Shown here: in pieces, positions 32,430 to 40,353 of the stretch
Layout: each line of letters opens with the position of its first letter
Position numbering within the stretch: position 1 is the first letter of the stretch
From: a virus
Length of the DNA stretch: 64,000 nt
Direction: 5' to 3' (one strand)
IMG/VR virus record: IMGVR_UViG_3300037258_000375
Location: 1 to 64,000 of that record
Made by a program: the position numbers and the translations under genes
The notes under the pieces: generated by a model
What the model was told of the DNA's origin: nothing
Database searches by the model: none
What the model saw: only the letters and a program-made list of their open reading frames with translations

Positions 32430-33586
32430 ACAGCGCAGAACATAAAATGATGGCGGCGCGCACGTCTCTTGTATTGGAACAGCCTTTTTGGGGTTCGCTC
32501 ATTCTTTCACTAGAATTCCGCGCGGACCTTACTTGTAAAACTGCATGGGTAGACGGGCGAACACTCGGATACAATCCCGCGTTTATCGAATCACTCACCC
32601 ATGACCGCATTGTCGCGTTGCAAGCACATGAGGTAAGCCACTGTGCATTGGGGCATCCATGGCGGCGCGATGCGCGGGACCTTTATCACTGGAATCTCGC
32701 GTGTGACAAGGCAATCAACACAGATTTACGCGCGTCCGGATTCACTCTCCCGGAGAACGTCTTTTATGCGGAAGGGGAGGAAATAGGAAAATCGGCGGAG
32801 TGGATTTTCGCCCGCCTTGACAGAGGGAACGGGGACGCGCCGCAAGAGGACAGCGCGCAAGAGGGAGAGCAAGACGCGCAGGACGGGGACGGCGGCGCGG
32901 GTGATCCGCTGGGCGAAGTGAGAGACGCGCCGAAAACTCCGGATGCGGATGGAGACGCCCCGCCCAGCGAACAAGATTGGAAACAACGCACCATTGCGGC
33001 GGCGCAACAAGCGAAAATGCAAGGCAAGCTACCGGGGGGAATGGCGCGTCTAGTGTCGCAGGCAATGAAACCAAAAATAGACGTTCGATCTCTTTTGTTG
33101 CGCTTTTTCTCCGAACGTTCCACGGGCGATTATTCGTGGACTCGCCCGAACACACGGTACCTTTCACAAGGTCTCTACTTGCCCGCATTGGAATCGCGCG
33201 CGCTGGGCGAAGTGGCAATCATGATAGACACGTCTGGAAGCGTGGATGACGTCGCGCTGGGCTATGCGCGCAATATCGTGCAAGACGTCTTAGACGAATG
33301 CAACCCCACGGGGACCACGCTTGTATTCGCGGATGCGGACGTCAAGCACACGGAACGGGTGGAACAAGGCGCGCCGCTCACGTGGGAACCGCAAGGCGGA
33401 GGTGGTACGGATTTTTGTCCCGCACTGGAGTACATAGACAAAGATGGTCAATTCGCCTGTGTCGTATGCATCTCTGATTTGGCGGGGACCTTTCCGGACG
33501 CGCCGCCCGCCTTGCCTATCCTGTGGCTGTCTACTGAAGAAAATGCAATCGCACCATTCGGGGAAACGGTCTTCATAGACCACTAG
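32426..33586 (+). CDS. Metallopeptidase-VWA fusion protein
   Basis: 386 aa. The N-terminal part has HEVSH (68-72) in LQAHEVSHCALGHPWRR, a zinc-peptidase motif. An acidic, disordered linker (135-190) follows. The C-terminal part carries a VWA MIDAS motif MIDTSGS (266-272). Such DUF2201-type proteins pair with MoxR ATPases in phages and bacteria, where they may remodel or cut a target. The substrate is unknown. Here the trio is separated from the next gene by tandem GC hairpins. Confidence 0.75.
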   Translation: MNSAEHKMMAARTSLVLEQPFWGSLILSLEFRADLTCKTAWVDGRTLGYNPAFIESLTHDRIVALQAHEVSHCALGHPWRRDARDLYHWNLACDKAINTDLRASGFTLPENVFYAEGEEIGKSAEWIFARLDRGNGDAPQEDSAQEGEQDAQDGDGGAGDPLGEVRDAPKTPDADGDAPPSEQDWKQRTIAAAQQAKMQGKLPGGMARLVSQAMKPKIDVRSLLLRFFSERSTGDYSWTRPNTRYLSQGLYLPALESRALGEVAIMIDTSGSVDDVALGYARNIVQDVLDECNPTGTTLVFADADVKHTERVEQGAPLTWEPQGGGGTDFCPALEYIDKDGQFACVVCISDLAGTFPDAPPALPILWLSTEENAIAPFGETVFIDH

Positions 33587-33594
33587 ACACGGCG

Positions 33595-33657
33595 GCGCGC
33601 GCGTCCAGTGGCACTAGGACGCGCGCGCGCTGGGCGGGCGGGGGGAATCCCCCCGCC
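33595..33657 (+). terminator. Two tandem GC-rich hairpins
   Basis: The first is a 12-bp stem (GCGCGCGCGTCC / GGACGCGCGCGC, 33595-33606 and 33617-33628) with a 10-base loop. The second is a 9-bp stem (GGCGGGGGG / CCCCCCGCC, 33637-33645 and 33649-33657). They follow the VWA gene. No T tract is present, so they may end, pause or stabilise the transcript. Confidence 0.5.
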
Positions 33658-33662
33658 GTAAC

Positions 33663-33679
33663 CGTCCGAAGTCTGGACG
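33663..33679 (+). repeat. CGTCC-N7-GGACG hairpin repeat, copy 1
   Basis: CCGTCCGAAGTCTGGACG sits between the VWA gene and the next Shine-Dalgarno. Its 5-bp stem CGTCC/GGACG and loop GAAGTCT recur at 35491 and 42681. It may be an RNA processing or regulatory site. Confidence 0.5.
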
Positions 33680-33699
33680 CATGAGAAGAGGGAGACACT

Positions 33700-33912
33700 A
33701 TGCAGCTACCGGATTATCTTTCACCCGTGATTGTCATATCGCTTGCAGTGGGATTCGCCTTGCTTGCACTCGCGGTACATCTCATCTTGCGCGCCGAACG
33801 GCGGGCGCGCGGATGGCAGGCACTCGCCCGGTACCTTGACGCGCGCCCGTCCGCGAGCGCACCACTCACACCGGAAGAGATTGCAGAGTTGAATGCAGCA
33901 CGCTGGGATTGA
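33700..33912 (+). CDS. Small membrane protein
   Basis: 70 aa. Residues 8-30 (SPVIVISLAVGFALLALAVH) form one membrane helix, followed by a basic stretch and a helical tail with TPEEIAELNAA. No domain recognised. It is preceded by AGAGGGAG. Confidence 0.6.
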   Translation: MQLPDYLSPVIVISLAVGFALLALAVHLILRAERRARGWQALARYLDARPSASAPLTPEEIAELNAARWD

Positions 33913-34000
33913 CGCGCGTGCATTGATAGGGAACGGCGAGCAAGCCAACCGAAAATAAGCGGCGCGTGAATCCATCGCGCGCAAGATTGGAGAATACGTT

Positions 34001-34261
34001 ATGAGTAAAAGACGCGCATCTTTCGAAACCAGGCTAGCAGGGTACCCCATTTCGCTGGTCCAAACCGGTTTCGACCGCTTCACAGTCCAATACGGGCAGC
34101 AACGGATGGACAATCTGGATTACTGCCGCGCGGCTGCAAAGCTGGGCGAATCCATCATGCACGCCATAGCGTGCGAGGGGAAGCTAGACAATCGTACGAA
34201 GACGGAGGCGCGCGAACAAGGGGATACGCGCCCGGTATTCGACTTGATAGGGAACGACTGA
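34001..34261 (+). CDS. Hypothetical protein
   Basis: 86 aa. Beta-strand-rich first half (PISLVQTGFDRFTVQYGQQR), helical second half (AKLGESIMHAIAC). Polar end. Not recognised. Confidence 0.6.
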   Translation: MSKRRASFETRLAGYPISLVQTGFDRFTVQYGQQRMDNLDYCRAAAKLGESIMHAIACEGKLDNRTKTEAREQGDTRPVFDLIGND

Positions 34262-34292
34262 GCTAGCACACGAAAGAGAAAGGGATATACCG

Positions 34293-34415
34293 ATGGCGCG
34301 CAAAGGATATAAATATCACCTCACAGTTGCGGATGTGGCCAAGATTTTCGATTGCTTCCCGGATGCCGTCCTGACCCGCTCCGATCGGAGGGAAACACAA
34401 TGGAAAAGCTTATGA
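34293..34415 (+). CDS. Possible 40-aa helix-turn-helix-like peptide
   Basis: 40 codons from an ATG at 34293. It reads KYHLTVADVAKIFDCFPDAV, which could form a small helix-turn-helix. It overlaps the start of the next gene by 16 bases. Confidence 0.4.
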   Translation: MARKGYKYHLTVADVAKIFDCFPDAVLTRSDRRETQWKSL

Positions 34416-34720
34416 AACGTCTGCACTGGTACCAACTCGCTTTCGTAGTAGTGACGGTCACAATCGCCGCCATGGCTTCGCACACCACCCGCAAGATCAC
34501 GAAGCCGGTCACCGTCTACCTGCCCGACGCGAACCAAGCCACAGCGACTCTGTGTGTGTCGAATCGCACGCACACAACCGTCATCATCCCGCACGGCGTA
34601 GCCATCAAGGCGGGCCACGCCGTGAACGCGTCCGTGGTTCGTGACTTCCAGTGGGAGTTCGGCACGCCATACCCGGCCACAGATCGCGCGGACGTTGACT
34701 GTTTCGTGGTCTCGCAATAG
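34400..34720 (+). CDS. Exported or membrane-anchored protein
   Basis: 106 aa from the ATG at 34400, behind GGAGGG. Residues 10-27 (YQLAFVVVTVTIAAMASH) are a membrane anchor or signal; the rest is beta-rich. No domain recognised. Confidence 0.55.
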   Translation: MEKLMKRLHWYQLAFVVVTVTIAAMASHTTRKITKPVTVYLPDANQATATLCVSNRTHTTVIIPHGVAIKAGHAVNASVVRDFQWEFGTPYPATDRADVDCFVVSQ

Positions 34721-34727
34721 ACCCGAT

Positions 34728-34752
34728 TGATAGCGACCAACTTGATAGCGAG
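34728..34752 (+). repeat. TTGATAGCGA tandem, third copy
   Basis: TTGATAGCGACCAACTTGATAGCGA occurs here, and the same text is found in the duplicated leaders near 29517 and 30041. The ten bases TTGATAGCGA occur twice within it. Confidence 0.6.
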
Positions 34753-34774
34753 CGACAAACCGCCTGGAGGAAAT

Positions 34775-35218
34775 ATGCCTAAGACGAAGGAACAGGTACA
34801 AGGGCTCATTGCAGCCCTGCATGATGCAGGATACGAACCGCGCAGCTACAGCGGGCGCGGCATGAACGGCAAGCAATGCGTAGGTGTCTCGGCTACCAGC
34901 GCATTCGGCATCGGGGCGGCGCTTGAGGACATCACCGCGCCGGAGCCGTGCCAAGATCAACTCGGCAAGCGATACATTTTCTATTGGCCTGCGTATGAAT
35001 GGCCTGGAGTCTACGACGGCCCATGTGCGGCAGATGGTCTTTTGAGCTATCGCTACCCTTCCGCGTATGGCGGATGGATCATGATCGGCGCGCTCGACAA
35101 GGCACAAGCTTTGAGCGAAGCACGCCGCTCCACTGACAGCGAAGTGTCTCTGGCAAAGCTCGAAACTTGGAGCGAGACCGACAAGCAGTATGTGGCCGTC
35201 ACTTCTACAGACAAGTAA
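34775..35218 (+). CDS. Hypothetical protein
   Basis: 147 aa from the ATG at 34775, preceded by GGAGG. Contains a helix then glycine-rich strands (SATSAFGIGAALEDI, then YWPAYEWPGVYDGP). Not recognised. Confidence 0.6.
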   Translation: MPKTKEQVQGLIAALHDAGYEPRSYSGRGMNGKQCVGVSATSAFGIGAALEDITAPEPCQDQLGKRYIFYWPAYEWPGVYDGPCAADGLLSYRYPSAYGGWIMIGALDKAQALSEARRSTDSEVSLAKLETWSETDKQYVAVTSTDK

Positions 35219-35247
35219 TCACACACGAAGCACTCGGAGGGAAAACG

Positions 35248-35490
35248 ATGAAAACGAAACTCGTCTATAGCGCAGCGCTGCTCCTCCTCACGTTCGCATC
35301 CGCGACCGCGACAAGCCGCGCACCCGAACCAAAAACCAAGCTGCAAGTCATCTATCGCGAAGACCCGCAGCAAGGTCAATGGAACGTCTACATTTTTGGA
35401 ACGGTGTGCGAGGAGGGCAAGCTCACTCTTCATCAGCCAGCGGAGCCGCGCGTTGAACCGCTCCGCATTGAATGTGTCGAACCTCGCTAA
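35248..35490 (+). CDS. Exported small protein
   Basis: 80 aa. Residues 1-22 form a signal peptide (MKTKLVYSAALLLLTFASAT). The mature part is polar with CEEGKLTLHQP and a conserved-looking VIYREDPQQG. No domain recognised. Preceded by GGAGGG. Confidence 0.6.
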   Translation: MKTKLVYSAALLLLTFASATATSRAPEPKTKLQVIYREDPQQGQWNVYIFGTVCEEGKLTLHQPAEPRVEPLRIECVEPR

Positions 35491-35508
35491 CCGTCCGAAG
35501 CCTGGACA
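35491..35508 (+). repeat. CGTCC-N7-GGAC hairpin repeat, copy 2
   Basis: CCGTCCGAAGCCTGGACA directly follows the stop of the previous gene. It keeps the loop of copy 1 apart from one C, while one arm base is changed (A for G), shortening the stem to GTCC/GGAC. Confidence 0.45.
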
Positions 35509-35527
35509 GAAATACGGAGAGAACACC

Positions 35528-36115
35528 ATGAGCAATATCCACGAGAACTACGACAACCTAACGGAAGAGGAACGCGAGAGACTTGACGTGGCGTTCAAGG
35601 CGCTCACCAACTCACTGCGCCGAGACGGCATACTTTTCGACGGCGGAGATCAGATCGAGCGCAGCGTGGACGCCGTCGCACTCGCCATCATCAGCGCGCG
35701 GGCGCTTCAGGAGTTTGTCCGTATGGACATCGCAGTCCGCAACGCCACCGAACGTGACATGATTGTGGCCATCCCATCCTTGACCGCTGGGCTCGTCTAC
35801 CGCGTTGTCGAGCCTGGGAGCCCGCTGCCACCGCCGCCCATGGTCATCATGCAACACCACAAGACCGACTACACGAACGAACAGATCAGAGCCGTCACCA
35901 ACGCCGCCACGCAAATGCACCAATGGTGGACTCTCATCAGCGAGAAGGAGCGGCAAGAAATCGTAAAGGGCATCAAGGGCTGCCATAACTATGGAGCCAC
36001 CATCATGCTCCAAGCGATGCCGCAAGAGGGTAAGGATGCCGTCCGCATCGCATACGCAAACCACTTGCAGCATGTTCTAGAACTCGAAGCGGCACATCCA
36101 GAACACAAGGGGTGA
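35528..36115 (+). CDS. Hypothetical helical protein
   Basis: 195 aa from the ATG at 35528, behind GGAGAG. Helical ends, with a proline-rich middle (PGSPLPPPPMVIM). No family recognised. Confidence 0.6.
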   Translation: MSNIHENYDNLTEEERERLDVAFKALTNSLRRDGILFDGGDQIERSVDAVALAIISARALQEFVRMDIAVRNATERDMIVAIPSLTAGLVYRVVEPGSPLPPPPMVIMQHHKTDYTNEQIRAVTNAATQMHQWWTLISEKERQEIVKGIKGCHNYGATIMLQAMPQEGKDAVRIAYANHLQHVLELEAAHPEHKG

Positions 36116-36118
36116 ACC

Positions 36119-36322
36119 ATGGCAACGATGCGCGTAACCAACATTCGCGGTACCGCAAACTTCGTCATCACTCGCGACGACGGCCACCAATTGAGCATGG
36201 CCGAAGATAACGAGGTGATCCACTTCTCCGGACTCGTCCCCGCCGAGGATCACGGGCGCGTCTTCAACGTACAGAAGTTCCTTGCGATTGCTCTCCAGTT
36301 CGTCGCTATGGAAGAAGAGTGA
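36119..36322 (+). CDS. Hypothetical small protein
   Basis: 67 aa, beta-rich (VTNIRGTANFVITRDDGHQL, then HGRVFNVQKFLA). It starts three bases after the previous stop. Not recognised. Confidence 0.6.
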   Translation: MATMRVTNIRGTANFVITRDDGHQLSMAEDNEVIHFSGLVPAEDHGRVFNVQKFLAIALQFVAMEEE

Positions 36323-36546
36323 GGTTGATAATAGACGACGACAACCGCATCGCCCAATTCCTGCGCAAGCGTGGCTGGCAGTATGCCTACACAGTCAAGC
36401 TGGGAATGTACAAGAGAGTCATGTGGCGCTCTCCGCGCGAAGACGAACTCTACGGCCAGGGGATCGCCTACAACCTGGAGCGCGAGAACGACCGGATCGC
36501 CAAGCTCCGCGACAACGCACAACGGTTCATCGAGAAGGGACATTGA
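36319..36546 (+). CDS. Hypothetical basic protein
   Basis: 75 aa from a GTG that overlaps the upstream stop (GTGA). RIAQFLRKRGWQYAYTVKL, then DDELYG-type acidic and basic helices. Function unknown. Confidence 0.6.
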   Translation: MRLIIDDDNRIAQFLRKRGWQYAYTVKLGMYKRVMWRSPREDELYGQGIAYNLERENDRIAKLRDNAQRFIEKGH

Positions 36547-36548
36547 CC

Positions 36549-36833
36549 ATGAAAATAACAGCAGCAAGTAACCCCCGTGAGGTACTCGACATTCAGCAGG
36601 CAGCCGAGTACCTTGGCATCGCAGCAGACACACTCTACAAGTACGCTGCGGAAGGTTCCCTCCCAGCTTTCAAGCTGGGCAACCGGTGGCGCTTTCGCCT
36701 CACCCACATCAATGAGTGGATAGATCGCAAGGCATACGAGCACACCGTGTACGAATCGGAGCTTCGTTCATCGACGGAGCCGAAGCGCGAAGCTTTGATA
36801 AAGACCAATGCGAATGGTCGCGCCAAGTCCTAG
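36549..36833 (+). CDS. Excisionase/MerR-type DNA-binding protein
   Basis: 94 aa. EVLDIQQAAEYLGIAADTLY and KYAAEGSLPAFKLGNRWRFR are the helix-turn-helix of the HTH_17/excisionase family (winged helix, Tn916-type). Excisionases steer site-specific recombinases, and a serine recombinase lies at 49883, but a plain regulator is equally possible. Confidence 0.75.
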   Translation: MKITAASNPREVLDIQQAAEYLGIAADTLYKYAAEGSLPAFKLGNRWRFRLTHINEWIDRKAYEHTVYESELRSSTEPKREALIKTNANGRAKS

Positions 36834-36844
36834 GGAGGCCACCG

Positions 36845-37096
36845 ATGAGATTCCTGCATATTATCGACCACGTCCTCGGTGTCATCTTCGCTGTCTATTT
36901 CTTCGTCGTGGCCGTGATCTTTGCGGGCATGGTTCTCACGCCGACAGAAGGCTCACGCGAGGCTGACAAGGACATCCACGACAAACACATCCATTGTATG
37001 AGCGACAGGTTTGTTCTTCTCAACATCAAGCTTTATATCTCGCTGATATGTCCTATCCTCTACGTCGAACATCTTTGGAAGGATCGGGGGAAATAG
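36845..37096 (+). CDS. Small membrane protein
   Basis: 83 aa. Two hydrophobic segments (VLGVIFAVYFFVVAVIFAGM and NIKLYISLICPILY) flank a histidine- and aspartate-rich loop (DIHDKHIHC). It may be a two-helix membrane protein. Not recognised. Confidence 0.55.
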   Translation: MRFLHIIDHVLGVIFAVYFFVVAVIFAGMVLTPTEGSREADKDIHDKHIHCMSDRFVLLNIKLYISLICPILYVEHLWKDRGK

Positions 37097-37098
37097 CT

Positions 37099-38028
37099 AT
37101 GTTCGCAACCTACATGAGAGCACTGGAGAAACGCGCGGGCTGGGCACGCTGGGCAGAGGAATATGTCACCAAGCGCATGGATCACTCGAAGACGCCGAAC
37201 TATGACCACGTGATGCTTTTCTATAAAGCAAGCTTGATGCACGGGGACACGCTGTACATGAACAAGGAATTTTGCGCCCTGGTCGATCACGCCCGCGCAA
37301 CGGCCCCCGACGATCTTGTCTTTGAGGATAGCTGGATGCAGACCCCGTCCGGATTCATGTGGCTGGAGATTCCGTTCCGAGTTCCCCGGCCCGCAGAGTT
37401 TGATGACACCAGACTCCTCGACCAAGGTATAGACGTCGATCCGCACCTTCACGCTGTATCGTGGTTCAAACAGGATGGCGGCTATGTGTTTCTTACCTAT
37501 CAAGACTGGCATGATGTCCATCCGAACGCCGAAGGGTTCGGATGCTGGAGCCATTTCATCATGCGCCCCGGCGACGTCTTGGCCGAACGCATGAAGCGCT
37601 TCGAGACGACCGCGTTCGATCCGGATGCACCTGGGCATGGCGTCTATGCCAGAAGCGCTTTGAATAACAGCCTGCATGAGATGCGCTGGGTATTCACAGC
37701 AATGCACCTCATGGCGCAACGTCTCTCTATGACAGTCGAGCACCGTGCAAGCTCCATGGCTCGCGACTCAGCACGCCGCAAGAAGCTGGCCATCACTCCG
37801 TTTCTCAAGGTAGTCACTCTCCGCAGGATGGAAGCAGAGCGGCCCGCAGGCGGAGAGCACAAGCAGCATGACTGGCAATGGAAGTGGGTAGTCCTCGGTC
37901 ACTGGCGTAACCAGTGGTATGAGACCGACAAGACACACAAGCGTATCTTCATCGAGAGCTACATGAAGGGTCCGGATGACAAGCCACTCAAGATGCCCGG
38001 TCATACTCTCTTCAAAGTTCTGAGATGA
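37099..38028 (+). CDS. Conserved phage protein of unknown function
   Basis: 309 aa. The C-terminal half (WQWKWVVLGHWRNQWYETDK, then RIFIESYMKGPDDKPLKM) is a conserved pattern in tailed phages, where its role is not known. The start is chosen at the ATG at 37099 in AATAGCTATG. No catalytic motif is plain. Confidence 0.65.
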   Translation: MFATYMRALEKRAGWARWAEEYVTKRMDHSKTPNYDHVMLFYKASLMHGDTLYMNKEFCALVDHARATAPDDLVFEDSWMQTPSGFMWLEIPFRVPRPAEFDDTRLLDQGIDVDPHLHAVSWFKQDGGYVFLTYQDWHDVHPNAEGFGCWSHFIMRPGDVLAERMKRFETTAFDPDAPGHGVYARSALNNSLHEMRWVFTAMHLMAQRLSMTVEHRASSMARDSARRKKLAITPFLKVVTLRRMEAERPAGGEHKQHDWQWKWVVLGHWRNQWYETDKTHKRIFIESYMKGPDDKPLKMPGHTLFKVLR

Positions 38029-38050
38029 ACTCACTAGCGTAAAGATTTTC

Positions 38051-38080
38051 TTGACATGAACACGACAGATAGCGCAGACT
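38051..38080 (+). promoter_or_regulatory. Promoter of the second plus-strand operon
   Basis: TTGACA (38051-38056), an 18-base spacer and CAGACT (38075-38080), with ATAGCGCAGACTAAG. It is followed by the gene at 38105 after 24 bases. Confidence 0.6.
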
Positions 38081-38104
38081 AAGAAACGATCCGGGGGATG
38101 ACGC

Positions 38105-38845
38105 ATGACAAGAGTTTTATCTATTGACTGGGATTACTTCTGCGAGGAAGACCCGCTGCTTGATATAAACCACCGTGAGTGCGATCTATTTCTCGAACAG
38201 ATGTGGGCAATCCGTAAATTTCACGCCAAGATGGAAAAGGGAAAGTTCGTCCTGGTAGACGGCGTGCCAGAAATAGTCGAGAGAGACTTTACCAAGATGC
38301 TTCCCTTTCGTGGGAGCGAACGTCAAGTCCTGGACTTGCCTTGCCTGCAATCTAACTACCAGATCGGCATCGCCGAAAGCCACGTCGCCATCCTCGAAAT
38401 GCTCGGGGATAAACGCGGGCTCGACATCGTGAACATCGATGCCCATCATGACCTTGGCTATGCCGAGGCTGATGACGATTACCACTTCGAGATGCATAAC
38501 GCCGATTGTGGCAATTGGGGCGCTTACTTGATCGTTTCCAGGCGCGTGAACTCCTTCACGCAGATATACCCCGCGTGGCGCAAGAAGTTCCGCGAGCATG
38601 GTTCCAGAAACACCGGGATCGGCTGGGCCAGGAAGAAGCTCAAAACCAAGATGCGCGTCTCCAATCTCCCGCCATGCGAGGTGGTCTCGTGGGATGAGTT
38701 GGATTATGTGTTCTTGTGCCGGTCCGGATGTTGGACACCGCCTGACTATGACGAGCGCTTCAACACGTTTTGCCGGATGCTGGGCAGCGAGGCAACGTTG
38801 CCAGTCCGTGACATTTCGGCCAATCCGGAGGTAAAGATCGCATGA
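38105..38845 (+). CDS. Arginase-like / UPF0489-type metallohydrolase
   Basis: 246 aa. VLSIDWDYF at the start and NIDAHHDLGYAEADDD (about 115-130) match the D-x-H-x-D metal site of arginase-fold and UPF0489 proteins. ADCGNWGAYL and a later HNADC residue group continue the site. Substrate unknown. It leads the operon that continues to the ATG at 38842, which overlaps this stop. Confidence 0.65.
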   Translation: MTRVLSIDWDYFCEEDPLLDINHRECDLFLEQMWAIRKFHAKMEKGKFVLVDGVPEIVERDFTKMLPFRGSERQVLDLPCLQSNYQIGIAESHVAILEMLGDKRGLDIVNIDAHHDLGYAEADDDYHFEMHNADCGNWGAYLIVSRRVNSFTQIYPAWRKKFREHGSRNTGIGWARKKLKTKMRVSNLPPCEVVSWDELDYVFLCRSGCWTPPDYDERFNTFCRMLGSEATLPVRDISANPEVKIA

Positions 38846-39048
38846 GTGAAGCTAAAGCTCGTCTACAGGCTATGTGCCGCCGTCTCGCCCTCGCGCCAGT
38901 TCGCGTGTGTAAATCACTCCATCAGTGTGTGTTTTGTGGCCACCCGATCACTGTCGGCAATTCCTACAGAGATCGTGGCTATGGAGAGCGCGCGCACGTC
39001 ATTTGCTTTGAAGCCGTCAACCGTGAAGTCAATAAGGTCCGCAAGTGA
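38842..39048 (+). CDS. Zinc-binding small protein
   Basis: 68 aa, coupled to the arginase-like gene by a four-base overlap. CKSLHQCVFCGHPITVGN then RAHVICFEAV suggests two metal-ligand pairs. The function is unknown. Confidence 0.55.
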   Translation: MSEAKARLQAMCRRLALAPVRVCKSLHQCVFCGHPITVGNSYRDRGYGERAHVICFEAVNREVNKVRK

Positions 39049-39224
39049 CCTGCATGACATGCAACGGTGACAAGTGGCTGCGCCGCGAGGTTCCGCACAA
39101 GTACATGCGAGAAGTCACCGTCACAACTGCGCGCATCTGCCCGCAGTGCAAGGGGACCGGAGTTATGCCGAAGATCGCACCGCCCGATCCGAGACAGTTT
39201 GAAGCAGAGGCTATAGAAAGCTAG
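39045..39224 (+). CDS. DnaJ-type zinc-finger small protein
   Basis: 59 aa from a GTG overlapping the upstream stop. CMTCNGDKW and CPQCKGTGVM are CxxCxGxG-like zinc modules as in DnaJ, separated by about 24 residues. Similar finger pairs occur in other small genes here. Unknown function. Confidence 0.6.
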   Translation: MTCMTCNGDKWLRREVPHKYMREVTVTTARICPQCKGTGVMPKIAPPDPRQFEAEAIES

Positions 39225-39233
39225 GGGGTATCT

Positions 39234-39812
39234 ATGAGCGTGATTGGAATTATTGGCGAATTCTACAAGGACTCGGGGAATAGACTCAAGCTGAATTCCT
39301 TGACGGTTATCACCGAGACCTTGAAAGCGTACGACGGAAAGGTTCATCGCGGACGCGACGGATACGATGTCGAGTGGTCACGACACTATGGATACATGTT
39401 CCACAACAGCAGCGGAGGAGGAGCCAAGACCGTTGAAGTGAGTGGAATCTATTTCATGAGCGGAGACGTGACGGTAGAGGAATTTCCTTGCCAGTTCGTC
39501 GATCATCGTGATAGGTCGCCGTTCAACGGCAAGCGAACGAAAGCCGTCCGCAAACGCAATCGCACGCGCCGCCTGCCTGTGCTTCCGAAGGCGTTCGATA
39601 TGGACGGTTGCGCGAATCTTCTGGAGTGGCTAGAACAGCACGCCATCCAAAGCGACGCGGTCTACTGCTCTGTTTGTCGCGATTACTACCCAACCAGCGA
39701 TGAATGGAATATGTGTGAGCACATCTGGTGGTGTGAAAAAACGGGATGGTGGTCTACTCCCAGCGAACGGTGCAAATGCAAGACGCGTGAACTATGCCAA
39801 GGAGAAGAGTAG
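39234..39812 (+). CDS. Hypothetical protein with C-terminal cysteine pairs
   Basis: 192 aa. Starts MSVIGIIGEFYKDSG. Later CSVCRDYYPTSDEWNMCEHI then WWCEKTG and CKCKTRELC form a multi-cysteine tail. The middle has RKRNRTRRL. Not recognised. Confidence 0.6.
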   Translation: MSVIGIIGEFYKDSGNRLKLNSLTVITETLKAYDGKVHRGRDGYDVEWSRHYGYMFHNSSGGGAKTVEVSGIYFMSGDVTVEEFPCQFVDHRDRSPFNGKRTKAVRKRNRTRRLPVLPKAFDMDGCANLLEWLEQHAIQSDAVYCSVCRDYYPTSDEWNMCEHIWWCEKTGWWSTPSERCKCKTRELCQGEE

Positions 39813-39816
39813 CCAC

Positions 39817-40353
39817 ATGCCGAAGATTACGAGAGATGACTTGATTTGGGCCGCTGGGCTATTCGATGGAGAGGGGTGTATCAGTCTCAGTAAAAGGAGT
39901 CCTCAAGTGCTTAACAATGCAGTGAGCCATAACTATGTTCTCATCGCCAAAGTTACGATGTGTCACGAATCTACGGTCTTACGCCTCCATGATATTTTCG
40001 GCGTCGGCACTGTTCATAAACAACGCCGACAAAAGAAGCACTTCTCTCGATCTTGGGTCTGGTTCTGCAATCGTGCTGATGCTGAATTTGTGATACTCCA
40101 GATGAAGCCATGGTTATTCACTAAAGCCAGCGAAGCAGATTTGGCGGTTGAGTTTTTCTCTCTTCCACTCATGGAAAAGGGTGGAAGGTGGGGAAGTCGC
40201 CCGGTGACACCGCAGCTTGAAACAAAGCGCCATCAACTCTTCGTGAAGCTGCGCAACTGCAAATCTCGGAATGCCGCAATAGAAAGGAGAGCTAAGAATG
40301 AAAATAAAATATCAAGACATAAAACTGGGCGCTCGATCACTGGAATTGATTAA
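39817..40353 (+). CDS. LAGLIDADG homing endonuclease
   Basis: 178 aa from the ATG at 39817. WAAGLFDGEGCISLSK (about 10-25) is the LAGLIDADG motif. A second catalytic-type pattern is not obvious, so it probably acts as a dimer. It overlaps the TOPRIM gene by 56 bases, so insertion may have reshaped that start. The overlap carries the TOPRIM gene ribosome site (AGGAGAGC). Confidence 0.8.
   Translation: MPKITRDDLIWAAGLFDGEGCISLSKRSPQVLNNAVSHNYVLIAKVTMCHESTVLRLHDIFGVGTVHKQRRQKKHFSRSWVWFCNRADAEFVILQMKPWLFTKASEADLAVEFFSLPLMEKGGRWGSRPVTPQLETKRHQLFVKLRNCKSRNAAIERRAKNENKISRHKTGRSITGID

Noticed and set aside
32742-33218. Minus ORFs opposite the VWA gene
   Set aside because: They mirror acidic low-complexity coding sequence and have no ribosome sites.
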